The notes beneath the pieces are model-generated. The model worked only from the letters and a program-made list of their open reading frames with translations. It made no database searches and had not been told where the DNA came from. DNA of 64,000 nucleotides from Channallabes apus (Eukaryota > Chordata > Actinopteri > Siluriformes > Clariidae): positions 50,001 to 114,000 of the forward strand of contig JAMASW010000046.1 of NCBI GenBank assembly GCA_030522415.1, given 5' to 3'. This document shows, one piece after another, positions 48,601 to 61,900 of the stretch. The translations under genes and the position numbers were made by a program. Position 1 is the first letter of the stretch. Each line of letters begins with the position of its first letter.

Positions 48601-51600
48601 GCGCGTGTGTACGCTGGGCCCAGGGGTGTGGGAGCGCGTGTGTACGCTGGGCCCAGGGGTGTGGTAGCGCGTGTGTACCCAGGGGTCTGGGAGCGCGTGT
48701 GTACGCTGGGCCCAGGGGTGTGGGAGCGCGTGTGTACGCTGGTCCCAGGGCTCTGAGAGCGAGTGTGTACGTTCGGCCCAGGGGTGTGGGAGCGCGTGTG
48801 TACGCTGGACCCAGGGGTGTGGGAGCGCGTGTGTACGCTGGGCCCAGGGGTGTGGGAGCGCGTGTGTACGCTGGGCCCAGGGGTGTGGGAGCGCGTGTGT
48901 ACGCTGGGCCCAGGGGTGTGGCAGCGCGTGTGTATGCTGGGCCCAGGGATGTGGGAGCGCGTGTGTATGCTGGGCTCATGGGTGTGGGAGCGCGAGTGTA
49001 CCCAGCGGTGTGGGAGCGCGTGTGTACGCTGGGCCCAGCGGTGTGGGAGCGCGTGTGTAGGCTGGGCCCAGGGGTGTGGGAGCGCGTGTGTACGCTGGGC
49101 CCAGGGGTCTGGCAGCGCGTGTGTACGCTGGGCCCAAGGATGTGGGAGCGCGTGTGTATGCTGGGCCCATGGGTGTGGGAGCGCGAGTGTACCCAGCGGT
49201 GTGGGAGCGCGTCTGTACACTGGGCCCAGCGGTGTGGGAGCGCGTGTGTACGCTGGGCCCAGGGGTGTGGCAGCGCGTGTGTACGCTGGGCCCAGGGGTG
49301 TGGGAGCGCGTGTGTACCCAGCGGTGTGGGAGCGCGTGTGTAACCAGCGGTTTGTGAGCGCATGTGTACGCTGGGCCCAGGGGTGTGGGAGCGCGTGTGT
49401 ACGCTGGGCCCAGGGGTGTGGTAGCGCGTGTGTACCCAGGGGTCTGGGAGCGCGTGTGTACGCTGGGCCCAGGGGTGTGGGAGCGCGTGTGTACGCTGGG
49501 CCCATGGGTGTGGGAGCGCGTGTGTACGCTGGGGCCAGGGCTGTGGGAGCGCGTGTGTACGCTGGGCCCAGGGGTGTGGGAGCGTGTGTGTATGCTGGGC
49601 CCATGGGTGTGGGAGCGCGTGTGTACGCTGGGCCCAGGGCTGTGGGAGCGCGTGTGTACGCTGGGCCCAGGGGTGTGGGAGCGCGTGTGTACGCTGGGCC
49701 CAGGGGTGTGGCAGCGCGTGTGTACGCTGGGCCCAGGGGTGTGGGAGCGCGTGTGTACGCTGGGCCCAGGGGTGTGGCAGCGCGTGTGTACGCTGGGCCC
49801 AGGGGTGTGGGAGCGCGTGTGTACGCTGGGCCCAGGGGTGTGGTAGCGCGTGTGTACCCAGGGGTCTGGGAGCGCGTGTGTACACTGGGCCCAGCGGTGT
49901 GGGAGCGCGTGTGTACGCTGGGCCCAGGGGTGTGGGAGCGCGTGTGTACGCTGGGCCCAGGGGTGTGGGAGCGCGTGTGTACCCAGGGGTGTGGGATCGC
50001 GTGTGTACGCTGGGCCAGGGTTGTGGGAGCGCGTGTGTACGCTGGGCCCAGGGGTGTGCTAGCGCGTGTGTACGCTGGGACCAGGGGTGTGGGAGCGCGT
50101 GTGTACGCTGGGCCCAGGGGTGTGGTAGCGCGTGTGTACCCAGGGGTCTGGGAGCGCGTGTGTACGCTGGGCCCAGGGGTGTGGGAGCGCGTGTGTACGC
50201 TGGTCCCAGGGCTCTGAGAGCGAGTGTGTACGTTCGGCCCAGGGGTGTGGGAGCGCGTGTGTACGCTGGACCCAGGGGTGTGGGAGCGCGTGTGTACGCT
50301 GGGCCCAGGGGTGTGGGAGCGCATGTGTACGCTGGGCCGAGGGGTGTGGGAGCGCGTGTGTACGCTGGGCCCAGGGGTGTGGCAGCGCGTGTGTACGCTG
50401 GGCCCAGGGATGTGGGAGCGCGTGTGTATGCTGGGCTCATGGGTGTGGGAGCGCGAGTGTACCCAGCGGTGTGAGAGCGCGTGTGTACGCTGGGCCCAGC
50501 GGTGTGGGAGCGCGTGTGTACGCTGGGCCCAGGGGTGTGGGAGCGCGTGTGTACGCTGGGCCCAGGGGTCTGGCAGCGCGTGTGTACGCTGGGCCCAAGG
50601 ATGTGGGAGCGCGTGTGTATGCTGGGCCCATGGGTGTGGGAGCGCGAGTATACCCAGCGGTGTGGGAGCGCGTCTGTACACTGGGCCCAGCGGTGTGGGA
50701 GCGCGTGTGTACGCTGGGCCCAGGGGTGTGGGAGCGCGTGTGTACGCTGGGCCCATGGGTGTGGTAGCGCGTGTGTACGCTGGGCCCAGGGCTGCGGGAG
50801 TGCGTGTGTACGTTGGACCCAGGGGTGTGGGAGCGCGTGTGTACGCTGGGCCCATGGGTGTGGGAGCGCGTGTGTACGCTGGGCCCAGGGCTGTGGGAGC
50901 GCGTGTGTACGCTGGGCCCAGGGGTGTGGGAGCGCGTGTGTACGCTGGGCCCAGGGCTGTGGGAGCGCGTGTGTACGCTGGGCCCAGGGGTGTGGGAGCG
51001 CGTGTGTACGCTGGGCCCAGGGGTGTGGGAGCGCGTGTGTACGCTGGGACCAGGGGTGTGGCAGCGCGTGTGTACGCTGGGCCCAGGGGTGTGGGAGCGC
51101 GTGTGTACGCTGGGCCCAGGGGTGTGGGAGCGCGTGTGTACCCAGCGGTGTGGGAGCGCGTGTGTACGCTGGGCCCAGGGGTGCGGGAGCGCGTGTGTAC
51201 GCTGGGCCCAGGGGTGTGGGAGCGCGTGTGTACGCTGGGCCCATGGGTGTGGGAGCGCGTGTGTACGCTGGGCCCAGGGGTGTGGGAGCGCGTGTGTACG
51301 CTGGGCCCAGGGGTGTGGGAGCGCGTGTGTACGCTGGGACCAGGGGTGTGGCAGCGCGTGTGTACGCTGGGCCCAGGGGTGTGGGAGCGCGTGTGTATGC
51401 TGGGCCCAGGGGTGTGGGAGCGCGTGTGTACCCAGCGGTGTGGGAGCGCGTTTGTACGCTGGGCCCAGGGGTGCGGGAGCGCGTGTGTACGCTGGGCCCA
51501 GGGGTGTGGGAGCGCGTGTGTACGCTGGGCTCAGGGGTGTGGGAGCGCGTGTGTACGCTGGGCCCAGCGGTGTGGGAGCGCGTGTGTACCCAGCGGTGTG

Positions 51601-52009
51601 GGAGCGCGTGTGTACGCTGGGCCCAGGGGTGTGGGAGCGCGTGTGTACCCAGCGGTGTGGGAGCGCTTGTGTACGCTGGGCCCACGGGTGTGGGGTCGCG
51701 TGTGTACCCAGGGTTTTGGGAGCGCGTGTGTACGCTGGGCCCAGGGGTGTGGGAGCGCGTGTGGACCCAGCGGTGTGGGAGCGCGTGTGTACCCAGCGGT
51801 GTGTGAGATCATGTGTACGCTGGGCCCAGGGGTGTGGGAGCGCGTGTGTACGCTGGGCCCAGGGGTGTGGCAGCGCGTGTGTACGCTGGGCCCAGGGGTG
51901 TGGGAGCGCGTGTGTACCCAGCGGTGTGGGAGCGCGTGTGTAACCAGCGGTGTGTGAGCGCATGTGTACGCTGGGCCCAGGGGTGTGGGATCGCGTGTGT
52001 ACGCTGGGC

Positions 52010-52919
52010 CCAGGGGTGTGGGTGCGCGTGTGTACCCTGGGCCCATGGGTGTGGCAGCGCGTGTGTACGCTGGACCCAGGGGTGTGGGAGCGCGTGTGTA
52101 CGCTGGGCCCAGGGTTGTGGGAGCGCGTGTGTACGCTGGGCCCAGCGGTCTGGCAGCGCGTGTGTACGCTGGGCCCAGGGACGTGGGAGCGCGTATGTAT
52201 GCTGGGCCCATTGGTGTGGGAGCGCGAGTGTACCCAGCGGTGTGGGAGCGCGTGTGTACACTGGGCCCAGCGGTGTGGGAGCGCGTGTGTACGCTGGGCC
52301 CAGGGGTGTGGGAGCGCGTGTGTACGCTGGGCCCATGGGTGTGGGAGCGCATGTGTACGCTGGGCCCAGGGCTGTGGGAGCGCGTGTGTACGCTGGGCCC
52401 AGGGGTGTGGGAGCGTGTGTGTACGCTGGGCCCATGGGTGTGGGAGCGCGTGTGTACGCTGGGCCCAGGGGTGTGGGTGCGCGTGTGTACCCTGGGCCCA
52501 TGGGTGTGGCAGCGCGTGTGTACGCTGGACCCAGGGGTGTGGGAGCGCGTGTGTACGCTGGGCCCAGGGTTGTGGGAGCGCGTGTGTACGCTGGGCCCAG
52601 CGGTCTGGCAGCGCGTGTGTACGCTGGGCCCAGGGACGTGGGAGCGCGTATGTATGCTGGGCCCATTGGTGTGGGAGCGCGAGTGTACCCAGCGGTGTGG
52701 GAGCGCGTGTGTACACTGGGCCCAGCGGTGTGGGAGCGCGTGTGTACGCTGGGCCCAGGGGTGTGGGAGCGCGTGTGTACGCTGGGCCCATGGGTGTGGG
52801 AGCGCATGTGTACGCTGGGCCCAGGGCTGTGGGAGCGCGTGTGTACGCTGGGCCCAGGGGTGTGGGAGCGTGTGTGTACGCTGGGCCCATGGGTGTGGGA
52901 GCGCGTGTGTACGCTGGGC
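52010..52919. repeat. 455-bp tandem duplication
   Basis: The segment containing TGTACCCTGGGCCCATGG (52,031 and 52,486), the GGGCCCAGCGGTCTGGCAG unit, GGGACGTGGGAGCGCG and the CCCATTGG unit is present twice in tandem. The length equals thirteen 33-bp units plus one 26-bp unit. The related block at 59.4-60.2 kb has it once. Edges are uncertain by about one unit. Confidence 0.87.
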
Positions 52920-52940
52920 CCAGGGGTGTGGGAGCGCGTG

Positions 52941-53389
52941 TGTACGCTGGGCCCAGGGGTGTGGCAGCGCGTGTGTACGCTGGGCCCAGGGGTGTGGGAG
53001 TGCGTGTGTACGCTGGGCCCAGGGGTGTGGGAGCGCGTGTGTACCCAGGGGTGCGGGATCGCGTGTGTACGCTGGGCCAGGGTTGTGGGAGCGCGTGTGT
53101 ACGCTGGGCCCAGGGGTGTGGGAGCGCGTGTGTACGCTGGGCCCAGGGGTGTGGGAGCGCGTGTGTACGCTGGGCCCAGGGGTGTGGCAGCGCGTGTGTA
53201 CGCTGGGCCCAGGGGTGTGGGAGTGCGTGTGTACGCTGGGCCCAGGGGTGTGGGAGCGCGTGTGTACCCAGGGGTGCGGGATCGCGTGTGTACGCTGGGC
53301 CAGGGTTGTGGGAGCGCGTGTGTACGCTGGGCCCAGGGGTGTGGGAGCGCGTGTGTACGCTGGGCCCAGGGGTGTGGGAGCGCGTGTGT
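52941..53389. repeat. 223-bp tandem duplication
   Basis: The group of units GTGTGGCAG, GTGTGGGAGTGCG, CCCAGGGGTGCGGGATCG and the 32-bp GGGCCAGGGTTG unit occurs twice, 223 bp apart (GCAG at 52,964 and 53,187; GTACCCAGGGGTGCGGG at 53,041 and 53,264). The length equals five 33-bp, one 32-bp and one 26-bp unit. It is single in the partner block at about 60 kb. Confidence 0.87.
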
Positions 53390-53875
53390 ACGCTGGGCCC
53401 AGGGGTGTGGTAGCGCGTGTGTACCCAGGGGTCTGGGAGCGCGTGTGTACGCTGGGCCCAGGGGTGTGGGAGCGCGTGTGTACGCTGGTCCCAGGGCTCT
53501 GAGAGCGAGTGTGTACGTTCGGCCCAGGGGTGTGGGAGCGCGTGTGTACGCTGGACCCAGGGGTGTGGGAGCGCGTGTGTACGCTGGGTCCAGGGGTGTG
53601 GGAGTGCGTGTGTACGCTGGGCCCAGGGGTGTGGGAGCGCGTGTGTACGCTGGGCCCAGGGGTGTGGCAGCGCGTGTGTACGCTGGGCCCAGGGATGTGG
53701 GAGCGCGTGTGTATGCTGGGCTCATGGGTGTGGGAGCGCGAGTGTACCCAGCGGTGTGGGAGCGCGTGTGTACGCTGGGCCCAGCGGTGTGGGAGCGAGT
53801 GTGTAGGCTGGGCCCAGGGGTGTGGGAGCGCGTGTGTACGCTGGGCCCAGGGGTCTGGCAGCGCGTGTGTACGCT

Positions 53876-54908
53876 GGGCCCAAGGATGTGAGAGCGCGTG
53901 TGTATGCTGGGCCCATGTGTGTGGGACCGCGTGTGTACGCTGGGACCAGGGGTGTGGGAGCGCGTGTGTACGCTGGGCCCAGGGGTGTGGTAGCGCGTGT
54001 GTACCCAGGGGTCTGGGAGCGCGTGTGTACGCTGGGCCCAGGGGTGTGGGAGCGCGTGTGTACGCTGGTCCCAGGGCTCTGAGAGCGAGTGTGTACGTTC
54101 GGCCCAGGGGTGTGGGAGCGCGTGTGTACGCTGGACCCAGAGGTGTGGGAGCGCGTGTGTACGCTGGGCCCAGGGGTGTGGGAGCGCATGTGTACGCTGG
54201 GCCCAGGGGTGTGGGAGCGCGTGTGTACGCTGGGCCCAGGGGTGTGGCAGCGCGTGTGTACGCTCGGCCCAGGGATGTGGGAGCGCGTGTGTATGCTGGG
54301 CTCATGGGTGTGGGAGCGCGAGTGTACCCAGCGGTGTGAGAGCGCGTGTGTACGCTGGGCCCAGCGGTGTGAGAGCGCGTGTGTATGCTGGGCCCAAGGA
54401 TGTGAGAGCGCGTGTGTATGCTGGGCCCATGGGTGTGGGACCGCGTGTGTACGCTGGGACCAGGGGTGTGGGAGCGCGTGTGTACGCTGGGCCCAGGGGT
54501 GTGGTAGCGCGTGTGTACCCAGGGGTCTGGGAGCGCGTGTGTACGCTGGGCCCAGGGGTGTGGGAGCGCGTGTGTACGCTGGTCCCAGGGCTCTGAGAGC
54601 GAGTGTGTACGTTCGGCCCAGGGGTGTGGGAGCGCGTGTGTACGCTGGACCCAGGGGTGTGGGAGCGCGTGTGTACCCTGGGCCCAGGGGTGTGGGAGCG
54701 CATGTGTACGCTGGGCCCTGGGGTGTGGGAGCGCGTGTGTACGCTGGGCCCAGGGGTGTGGCAGCGCGTGTGTACGCTGGGCCCAGGGATGTGGGAGCGC
54801 GTGTGTATGCTGGGCTCATGGGTGTGGGAGCGCGAGTGTACCCAGCGGTGTGAGAGCGCGTGTGTACGCTGGGCCCAGCGGTGTGGGAGCGCGTGTGTAG
54901 GCTGGGCC
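53876..54908. repeat. 514-bp tandem duplication (copy in block D1)
   Basis: The segment beginning near CCAAGGATGTGAGAGCG (53,880 and 54,394) and containing GGGACCGCG, the 26-bp GGGGTCTGGG unit and the GGCTCTGAGAG marker is duplicated in tandem at an offset of 514 bp. The same duplication is present in the partner block at 60.7-61.7 kb, so it predates the duplication of block D. The first copy reads CCCATGTGTGTGGGACC and the second CCCATGGGTGTGGGACC. Confidence 0.87.
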
Positions 54909-57279
54909 CAGGGGTGTGGGAGCGCGTGTGTACGCTGGGCCCAGGGGTCTGGCAGCGCGTGTGTACGCTGGGCCCAAGGATGTGGGAGCGCGTGTGTATG
55001 CTGGGCCCATGGGTGTGGGAGCGCGAGTATACCCAGCGGTGTGGGAGCGCGTCTGTACACTGGGCCCAGCGGTGTGGGAGCGCGTGTGTACGCTGGGCCC
55101 AGGGGTGTGGGAGCGCGTGTGTACGCTGGGCCCATGGGTGTGGTAGCGCGTGTGTATGCTGGGCCCAGGGCTGCGGGAGTGCGTGTGTACGTTGGACCCA
55201 GGGGTGTGGGAGCGCGTGTGTACGCTGGGCCCATGGGTGTGGGAGCGCGTGTGTACGCTGGGCCCAGGGCTGTGGGAGCGCGTGTGTACGCTGGGCCCAG
55301 GGGTGTGGGAGCGCGTGTGTACGCTGGGCCCAGGGCTGTGGGAGCGCGTGTGTACGCTGGGCCCAGGGGTGTGGGAGCGCGTGTGTACGCTGGGCCCAGG
55401 GGTGTGGGAGCGCGTGTGTACGCTGGGACCAGGGGTGTGGCAGCGCGTGTGTACGCTGGGCCCAGGGGTGTGGGAGCGCGTGTGCATGCTGGGCCCAGGG
55501 GTGTGGGAGCGCGTGTGTACCCAGCGGTGTGGGAGCGCGTGTGTACCCAGCGGTGTGGGAGCGCGTGTGTACGCTGGGCCCAGGGGTGCGGGAGCGCGTG
55601 TGTACGCTGGGCCCAGGGGTGTGGGAGCGCGTGTGTACGCTGGGCCCATGGGTGTGGGAGCGCGTGTGTACGCTGGGCCCAGGGGTGTGGGAGCGCGTGT
55701 GTACGCTGGGCCCAGGGGTGTGGGAGCGCGTGTGTACGCTGGGACCAGGGGTGTGGCAGCGCGTGTGTACGCTGGGCCCAGGGGTGTGGGAGCGCGTGTG
55801 TATGCTGGGCCCAGGGGTGTGGGAGCGCGTGTGTACCCAGCGGTGTGGGAGCGCGTTTGTACGCTGGGCCCAGGGGTGCGGGAGCGCGTGTGTACGCTGG
55901 GCCCAGGGGTGTGGGAGCGCGTGTGTACGCTGGGCTCAGGGGTGTGGGAGCGCGTGTGTACCCTGGGCCCATGGGTGTGGCAGCGCGTGTGTACGCTGGA
56001 CCCAGGGGTGTGGGAGCGCGTGTGTACGCTGGGCCCAGGGTTGTGGGAGCGCGTGTGTACGCTGGGCCCAGGGGTCTGGCAGCGCGTGTGTACGCTGGGC
56101 CCAGGGATGTGGGAGCGCGTATGTATGCTGGGCCCATTGGTGTGGGAGCGCGAGTGTACCCAGTGGTGTGGGAGCGCGTGTGTACACTGGGCCCAGCGGT
56201 GTGGGAGCGCGTGTGTACGCTGGGCCCAGGGGTGTGGGAGCGCGTGTGTACGCTGGGCCCATGGGTGTGGGAGCGCGTGTGTACGCTGGGGCCAGGGCTG
56301 TGGGAGCGCGTGTGTACGCTGGGCCCAGGGGTGTGGGAGCGTGTGTGTACGCTGGGCCCATGGGTGTGGGAGCGCGTGTGTACGCTGGGCCCAGGGCTGT
56401 GGGAGCGCGTGTGTACGCTGGGCCCAGGGGTGTGGGAGCGCGTGTGTACGCTGGGCCCAGGGGTGTGGCAGCGCGTGTGTACGCTGGGCCCAGGGGTGTG
56501 GGAGCGCGTGTGTACGCTGGGCCCAGGGGTGTGGCAGCGCGTGTGTACGCTGGGCCCAGGGGTGTGGGAGCGCGTGTGTACGCTGGGCCCAGGGGTGTGG
56601 TAGCGCGTGTGTACCCAGGGGTCTGGGAGCGCGTGTGTACACTGGGCCCAGCGGTGTGGGAGCGCGTGTGTACGCTGGGCCCAGGGGTGTGGGAGCGCGT
56701 GTGTACGCTGGGCCCATGGGTGTGGGAGCGCGTGTGTACGCTGGGCCCAGGGCTGTGGGAGCGCGTGTGTACGCTGGGCCCAGGGGTGTGGGAGCGTGTG
56801 TGTACGCTGGGCCCATGGGTGTGGGAGCGCGTGTGTACGCTGGGCCCAGGGCTGTGGGAGCGCGTGTGTACGCTGGGCCCAGGGGTGTGGGAGCGCGTGT
56901 GTACGCTGGGCCCAGGGGTATGGGAGCACGTGTGTACGCTGGGCCCAGGGGTGTGGGAGCGCGTGTGTACCCAGGGGTGTGGGATCGCGTGTGTACGCTG
57001 GGCCAGGGTTGTGGGAGCGCGTGTGTACGCTGGGCCCAGGGGTGTGCTAGCGCGTGTGTACGCTGGGACCAGGGGTGTGGGAGCGCGTGTGTACGCTGGG
57101 CCCAGGGGTGTGGTAGCGCGTGTGTACCCAGGGGTCTGGGAGCGCGTGTGTACGCTGGGCCCAGGGGTGTGGGAGCGCGTGTGTACGCTGGTCCCAGGGC
57201 TCTGAGAGCGAGTGTGTACGTTCGGCCCAGGGGTGTGGGAGCGCGTGTGTACGCTGGACCCAGGGGTGTGGGAGCGCGT

Positions 57280-58241
57280 GTGTACGCTGGGCCCAGGGGT
57301 GTGGGAGCGCATGTGTACGCTGGGCCCAGGGGTGTGGGAGCGCGTGTGTACGCTGGGCCCAGGGGTGTGGCAGCGCGTGTGTACGCTGGGCCCAGGGATG
57401 TGGGAGCGCGTGTGTATGCTGGGCTCATGGGTGTGGGAGCGCGAGTGTACCCAGCGGTGTGAGAGCGCGTGTGTACGCTGGGCCCAGCGGTGTGGGAGCG
57501 CGTGTGTACGCTGGGCCCAGGGGTGTGGGAGCGCGTGTGTACGCTGGGCCCAGGGGTCTGGCAGCGCGTGTGTACGCTGGGCCCAAGGATGTGGGAGCGC
57601 GTGTGTATGCTGGGCCCATGGGTGTGGGAGCGCGAGTATACCCAGCGGTGTGGGAGCGCGTCTGTACACTGGGCCCAGCGGTGTGGGAGCGCGTGTGTAC
57701 GCTGGGCCCAGGGGTGTGGGAGCGCGTGTGTACGCTGGGCCCATGGGTGTGGTAGCGCGTGTGTACGCTGGGCCCAGGGGTGTGGGAGCGCATGTGTACG
57801 CTGGGCCCAGGGGTGTGGGAGCGCGTGTGTACGCTGGGCCCAGGGGTGTGGCAGCGCGTGTGTACGCTGGGCCCAGGGATGTGGGAGCGCGTGTGTATGC
57901 TGGGCTCATGGGTGTGGGAGCGCGAGTGTACCCAGCGGTGTGAGAGCGCGTGTGTACGCTGGGCCCAGCGGTGTGGGAGCGCGTGTGTACGCTGGGCCCA
58001 GGGGTGTGGGAGCGCGTGTGTACGCTGGGCCCAGGGGTCTGGCAGCGCGTGTGTACGCTGGGCCCAAGGATGTGGGAGCGCGTGTGTATGCTGGGCCCAT
58101 GGGTGTGGGAGCGCGAGTATACCCAGCGGTGTGGGAGCGCGTCTGTACACTGGGCCCAGCGGTGTGGGAGCGCGTGTGTACGCTGGGCCCAGGGGTGTGG
58201 GAGCGCGTGTGTACGCTGGGCCCATGGGTGTGGTAGCGCGT
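57280..58241. repeat. 481-bp tandem duplication
   Basis: Two tandem copies at an offset of 481 bp, each with GTGTGGGAGCGCATG, GGGATGTGGG, the GGGCTCATGGG unit, TGTGAGAGCG, CCAAGGATG and GCGAGTATACCC. The corresponding stretch at 50.3-50.8 kb has it once. This explains the change of offset from 6,988 bp before it to 7,469 bp after it. Confidence 0.87.
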
Positions 58242-58999
58242 GTGTACGCTGGGCCCAGGGCTGCGGGAGTGCGTGTGTACGTTGGACCCAGGGGTGTGGG
58301 AGCGCGTGTGTACGCTGGGCCCATGGGTGTGGGAGCGCGTGTGTACGCTGGGCCCAGGGCTGTGGGAGCGCGTGTGTACGCTGGGCCCAGGGGTGTGGGA
58401 GCGCGTGTGTACGCTGGGCCCAGGGCTGTGGGAGCGCGTGTGTACGCTGGGCCCAGGGGTGTGGGAGCGCGTGTGTACGCTGGGCCCAGGGGTGTGGGAG
58501 CGCGTGTGTACGCTGGGACCAGGGGTGTGGCAGCGCGTGTGTACGCTGGGCCCAGGGGTGTGGGAGCGCGTGTGTACGCTGGGCCCAGGGGTGTGGGAGC
58601 GCGTGTGTACCCAGCGGTGTGGGAGCGCGTGTGTACGCTGGGCCCAGGGGTGCGGGAGCGCGTGTGTACGCTGGGCCCAGGGGTGTGGGAGCGCGTGTGT
58701 ACGCTGGGCCCATGGGTGTGGGAGCGCGTGTGTACGCTGGGCCCAGGGGTGTGGGAGCGCGTGTGTACGCTGGGCCCAGGGGTGTGGGAGCGCGTGTGTA
58801 CGCTGGGACCAGGGGTGTGGCAGCGCGTGTGTACGCTGGGCCCAGGGGTGTGGGAGCGCGTGTGTATGCTGGGCCCAGGGGTGTGGGAGCGCGTGTGTAC
58901 CCAGCGGTGTGGGAGCGCGTTTGTACGCTGGGCCCAGGGGTGCGGGAGCGCGTGTGTACGCTGGGCCCAGGGGTGTGGGAGCGCGTGTGTACGCTGGGC

Positions 59000-61900
59000 T
59001 CAGGGGTGTGGGAGCGCGTGTGTACGCTGGGCCCAGCGGTGTGGGAGCGCGTGTGTACCCAGCGGTGTGGGAGCGCGTGTGTACGCTGGGCCCAGGGGTG
59101 TGGGAGCGCGTGTGTACCCAGCGGTGTGGGAGCGCTTGTGTACGCTAGGCCCACGGGTGTGGGGTCGCGTGTGTACCCAGGGTTTTGGGAGCGCGTGTGT
59201 ACGCTGGGCCCAGGGGTGTGGGAGCGCGTGTGGACCCAGCGGTGTGGGAGCGCGTGTGTACCCAGCGGTGTGTGAGATCATGTGTACGCTGGGCCCAGGG
59301 GTGTGGGAGCGCGTGTGTACGCTGGGCCCAGGGGTGTGGCAGCGCGTGTGTACGCTGGGCCCAGGGGTGTGGGAGCGCGTGTGTACCCAGCGGTGTGGGA
59401 GCGCGTGTGTAACCAGCGGTGTGTGAGCGCATGTGTACGCTGGGCCCAGGGGTGTGGGATCGCGTGTGTACGCTGGGCCCAGGGGTGTGGGTGCGCGTGT
59501 GTACCCTGGGCCCATGGGTGTGGCAGCGCGTGTGTACGCTGGACCCAGGGGTGTGGGAGCGCGTGTGTACGCTGGGCCCAGGGTTGTGGGAGCGCGTGTG
59601 TACGCTGGGCCCAGGGGTCTGGCAGCGCGTGTGTACGCTGGGCCCAGGGACGTGGGAGCGCGTATGTATGCTGGGCCCATTGGTGTGGGAGCGCGAGTGT
59701 ACCCAGCGGTGTGGGAGCGCGTGTGTACACTGGGCCCAGCGGTGTGGGAGCGCGTGTGTACGCTGGGCCCAGGGGTGTGGGAGCGCGTGTGTACGCTGGG
59801 CCCATGGGTGTGGGAGCGCATGTGTACGCTGGGCCCAGGGCTGTGGGAGCGCGTGTGTACGCTGGGCCCAGGGGTGTGGGAGCGTGTGTGTACGCTGGGC
59901 CCATGGGTGTGGGAGCGCGTGTGTACGCTGGGCCCAGGGGTGTGGGAGCGCGTGTGTACGCTGGGCCCAGGGGTGTGGCAGCGCGTGTGTACGCTGGGCC
60001 CAGGGGTGTGGGAGTGCGTGTGTACGCTGGGCCCAGGGGTGTGGGAGCGCGTGTGTACCCAGGGGTGCGGGATCGCGTGTGTACGCTGGGCCAGGGTTGT
60101 GGGAGCGCGTGTGTACGCTGGGCCCAGGGGTGTGGGAGCGCGTGTGTACGCTGGGCCCAGGGGTGTGGGAGCGCGTGTGTACGCTGGGCCCAGGGGTGTG
60201 GTAGCGCGTGTGTACCCAGGGGTCTGGGAGCGCGTGTGTACGCTGGGCCCAGGGGTGTGGGAGCGCGTGTGTACGCTGGTCCCAGGGCTCTGAGAGCGAG
60301 TGTGTACGTTCGGCCCAGGGGTGTGGGAGCGCGTGTGTACGCTGGACCCAGGGGTGTGGGAGCGCGTGTGTACGCTGGGCCCAGGGGTGTGGGAGTGCGT
60401 GTGTACGCTGGGCCCAGGGGTGTGGGAGCGCGTGTGTACGCTGGGCCCAGGGGTGTGGCAGCGCGTGTGTACGCTGGGCCCAGGGATGTGGGAGCGCGTG
60501 TATATGCTGGGCTCATGGGTGTGGGAGCGCGAGTGTACCCAGCGGTGTGGGAGCGCGTGTGTACGCTGGGCCCAGCGGTGTGGGAGCGAGTGTGTAGGCT
60601 GGGCCCAGGGGTGTGGGAGCGCGTGTGTACGCTGGGCCCAGGGGTCTGGCAGCGCGTGTGTACGCTGGGCCCAAGGATGTGAGAGCGCGTGTGTATGCTG
60701 GGCCCATGTGTGTGGGACCGCGTGTGTACGCTGGGACCAGGGGTGTGGGAGCGCGTGTGTACGCTGGGCCCAGGGGTGTGGTAGCGCGTGTGTACCCAGG
60801 GGTCTGGGAGCGCGTGTGTACGCTGGGCCCAGGGGTGTGGGAGCGCGTGTGTACGCTGGTCCCAGGGCTCTGAGAGCGAGTGTGTACGTTCGGCCCAGGG
60901 GTGTGGGAGCGCGTGTGTACGCTGGACCCAGAGGTGTGGGAGCGCGTGTGTACGCTGGGCCCAGGGGTGTGGGAGCGCATGTGTACGCTGGGCCCAGGGG
61001 TGTGGGAGCGCGTGTGTACGCTGGGCCCAGGGGTGTGGCAGCGCGTGTGTACGCTCGGCCCAGGGATGTGGGAGCGCGTGTGTATGCTGGGCTCATGGGT
61101 GTGGGAGCGCGAGTGTACCCAGCGGTGTGAGAGCGCGTGTGTACGCTGGGCCCAGCGGTGTGAGAGCGCGTGTGTATGCTGGGCCCAAGGATGTGAGAGC
61201 GCGTGTGTATGCTGGGCCCATGGGTGTGGGACCGCGTGTGTACGCTGGGACCAGGGGTGTGGGAGCGCGTGTGTACGCTGGGCCCAGGGGTGTGGTAGCG
61301 CGTGTGTACCCAGGGGTCTGGGAGCGCGTGTGTACGCTGGGCCCAGGGGTGTGGGAGCGCGTGTGTACGCTGGTCCCAGGGCTCTGAGAGCGAGTGTGTA
61401 CGTTCGGCCCAGGGGTGTGGGAGCGCGTGTGTACGCTGGACCCAGGGGTGTGGGAGCGCGTGTGTACCCTGGGCCCAGGGGTGTGGGAGCGCATGTGTAC
61501 GCTGGGCCCTGGGGTGTGGGAGCGCGTGTGTACGCTGGGCCCAGGGGTGTGGCAGCGCGTGTGTACGCTGGGCCCAGGGATGTGGGAGCGCGTGTGTATG
61601 CTGGGCTCATGGGTGTGGGAGCGCGAGTGTACCCAGCGGTGTGAGAGCGCGTGTGTACGCTGGGCCCAGCGGTGTGGGAGCGCGTGTGTAGGCTGGGCCC
61701 AGGGGTGTGGGAGCGCGTGTGTACGCTGGGCCCAGGGGTCTGGCAGCGCGTGTGTACGCTGGGCCCAAGGATGTGGGAGCGCGTGTGTATGCTGGGCCCA
61801 TGGGTGTGGGAGCGCGAGTATACCCAGCGGTGTGGGAGCGCGTCTGTACACTGGGCCCAGCGGTGTGGGAGCGCGTGTGTACGCTGGGCCCAGGGGTGTG

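Larger units (their letters stand above)
51531..55943. repeat. About 7-kb higher-order block D, copy 1
   Basis: Aligns with about 59,000-62,800. The offset is 7,469 bp before about 52.4 kb and 6,791 bp after about 53.4 kb. The 678-bp step is explained by two tandem duplications found only here: 455 bp and 223 bp. Near its distal end the other copy has 66 bp (two units) more, giving an offset of 6,857 at the shared GTGTGCATGCTGGG variant (55,481 and 62,338). Shared private units include GTGTAGGCTGGG and TGTGAGAGCG. Confidence 0.85.
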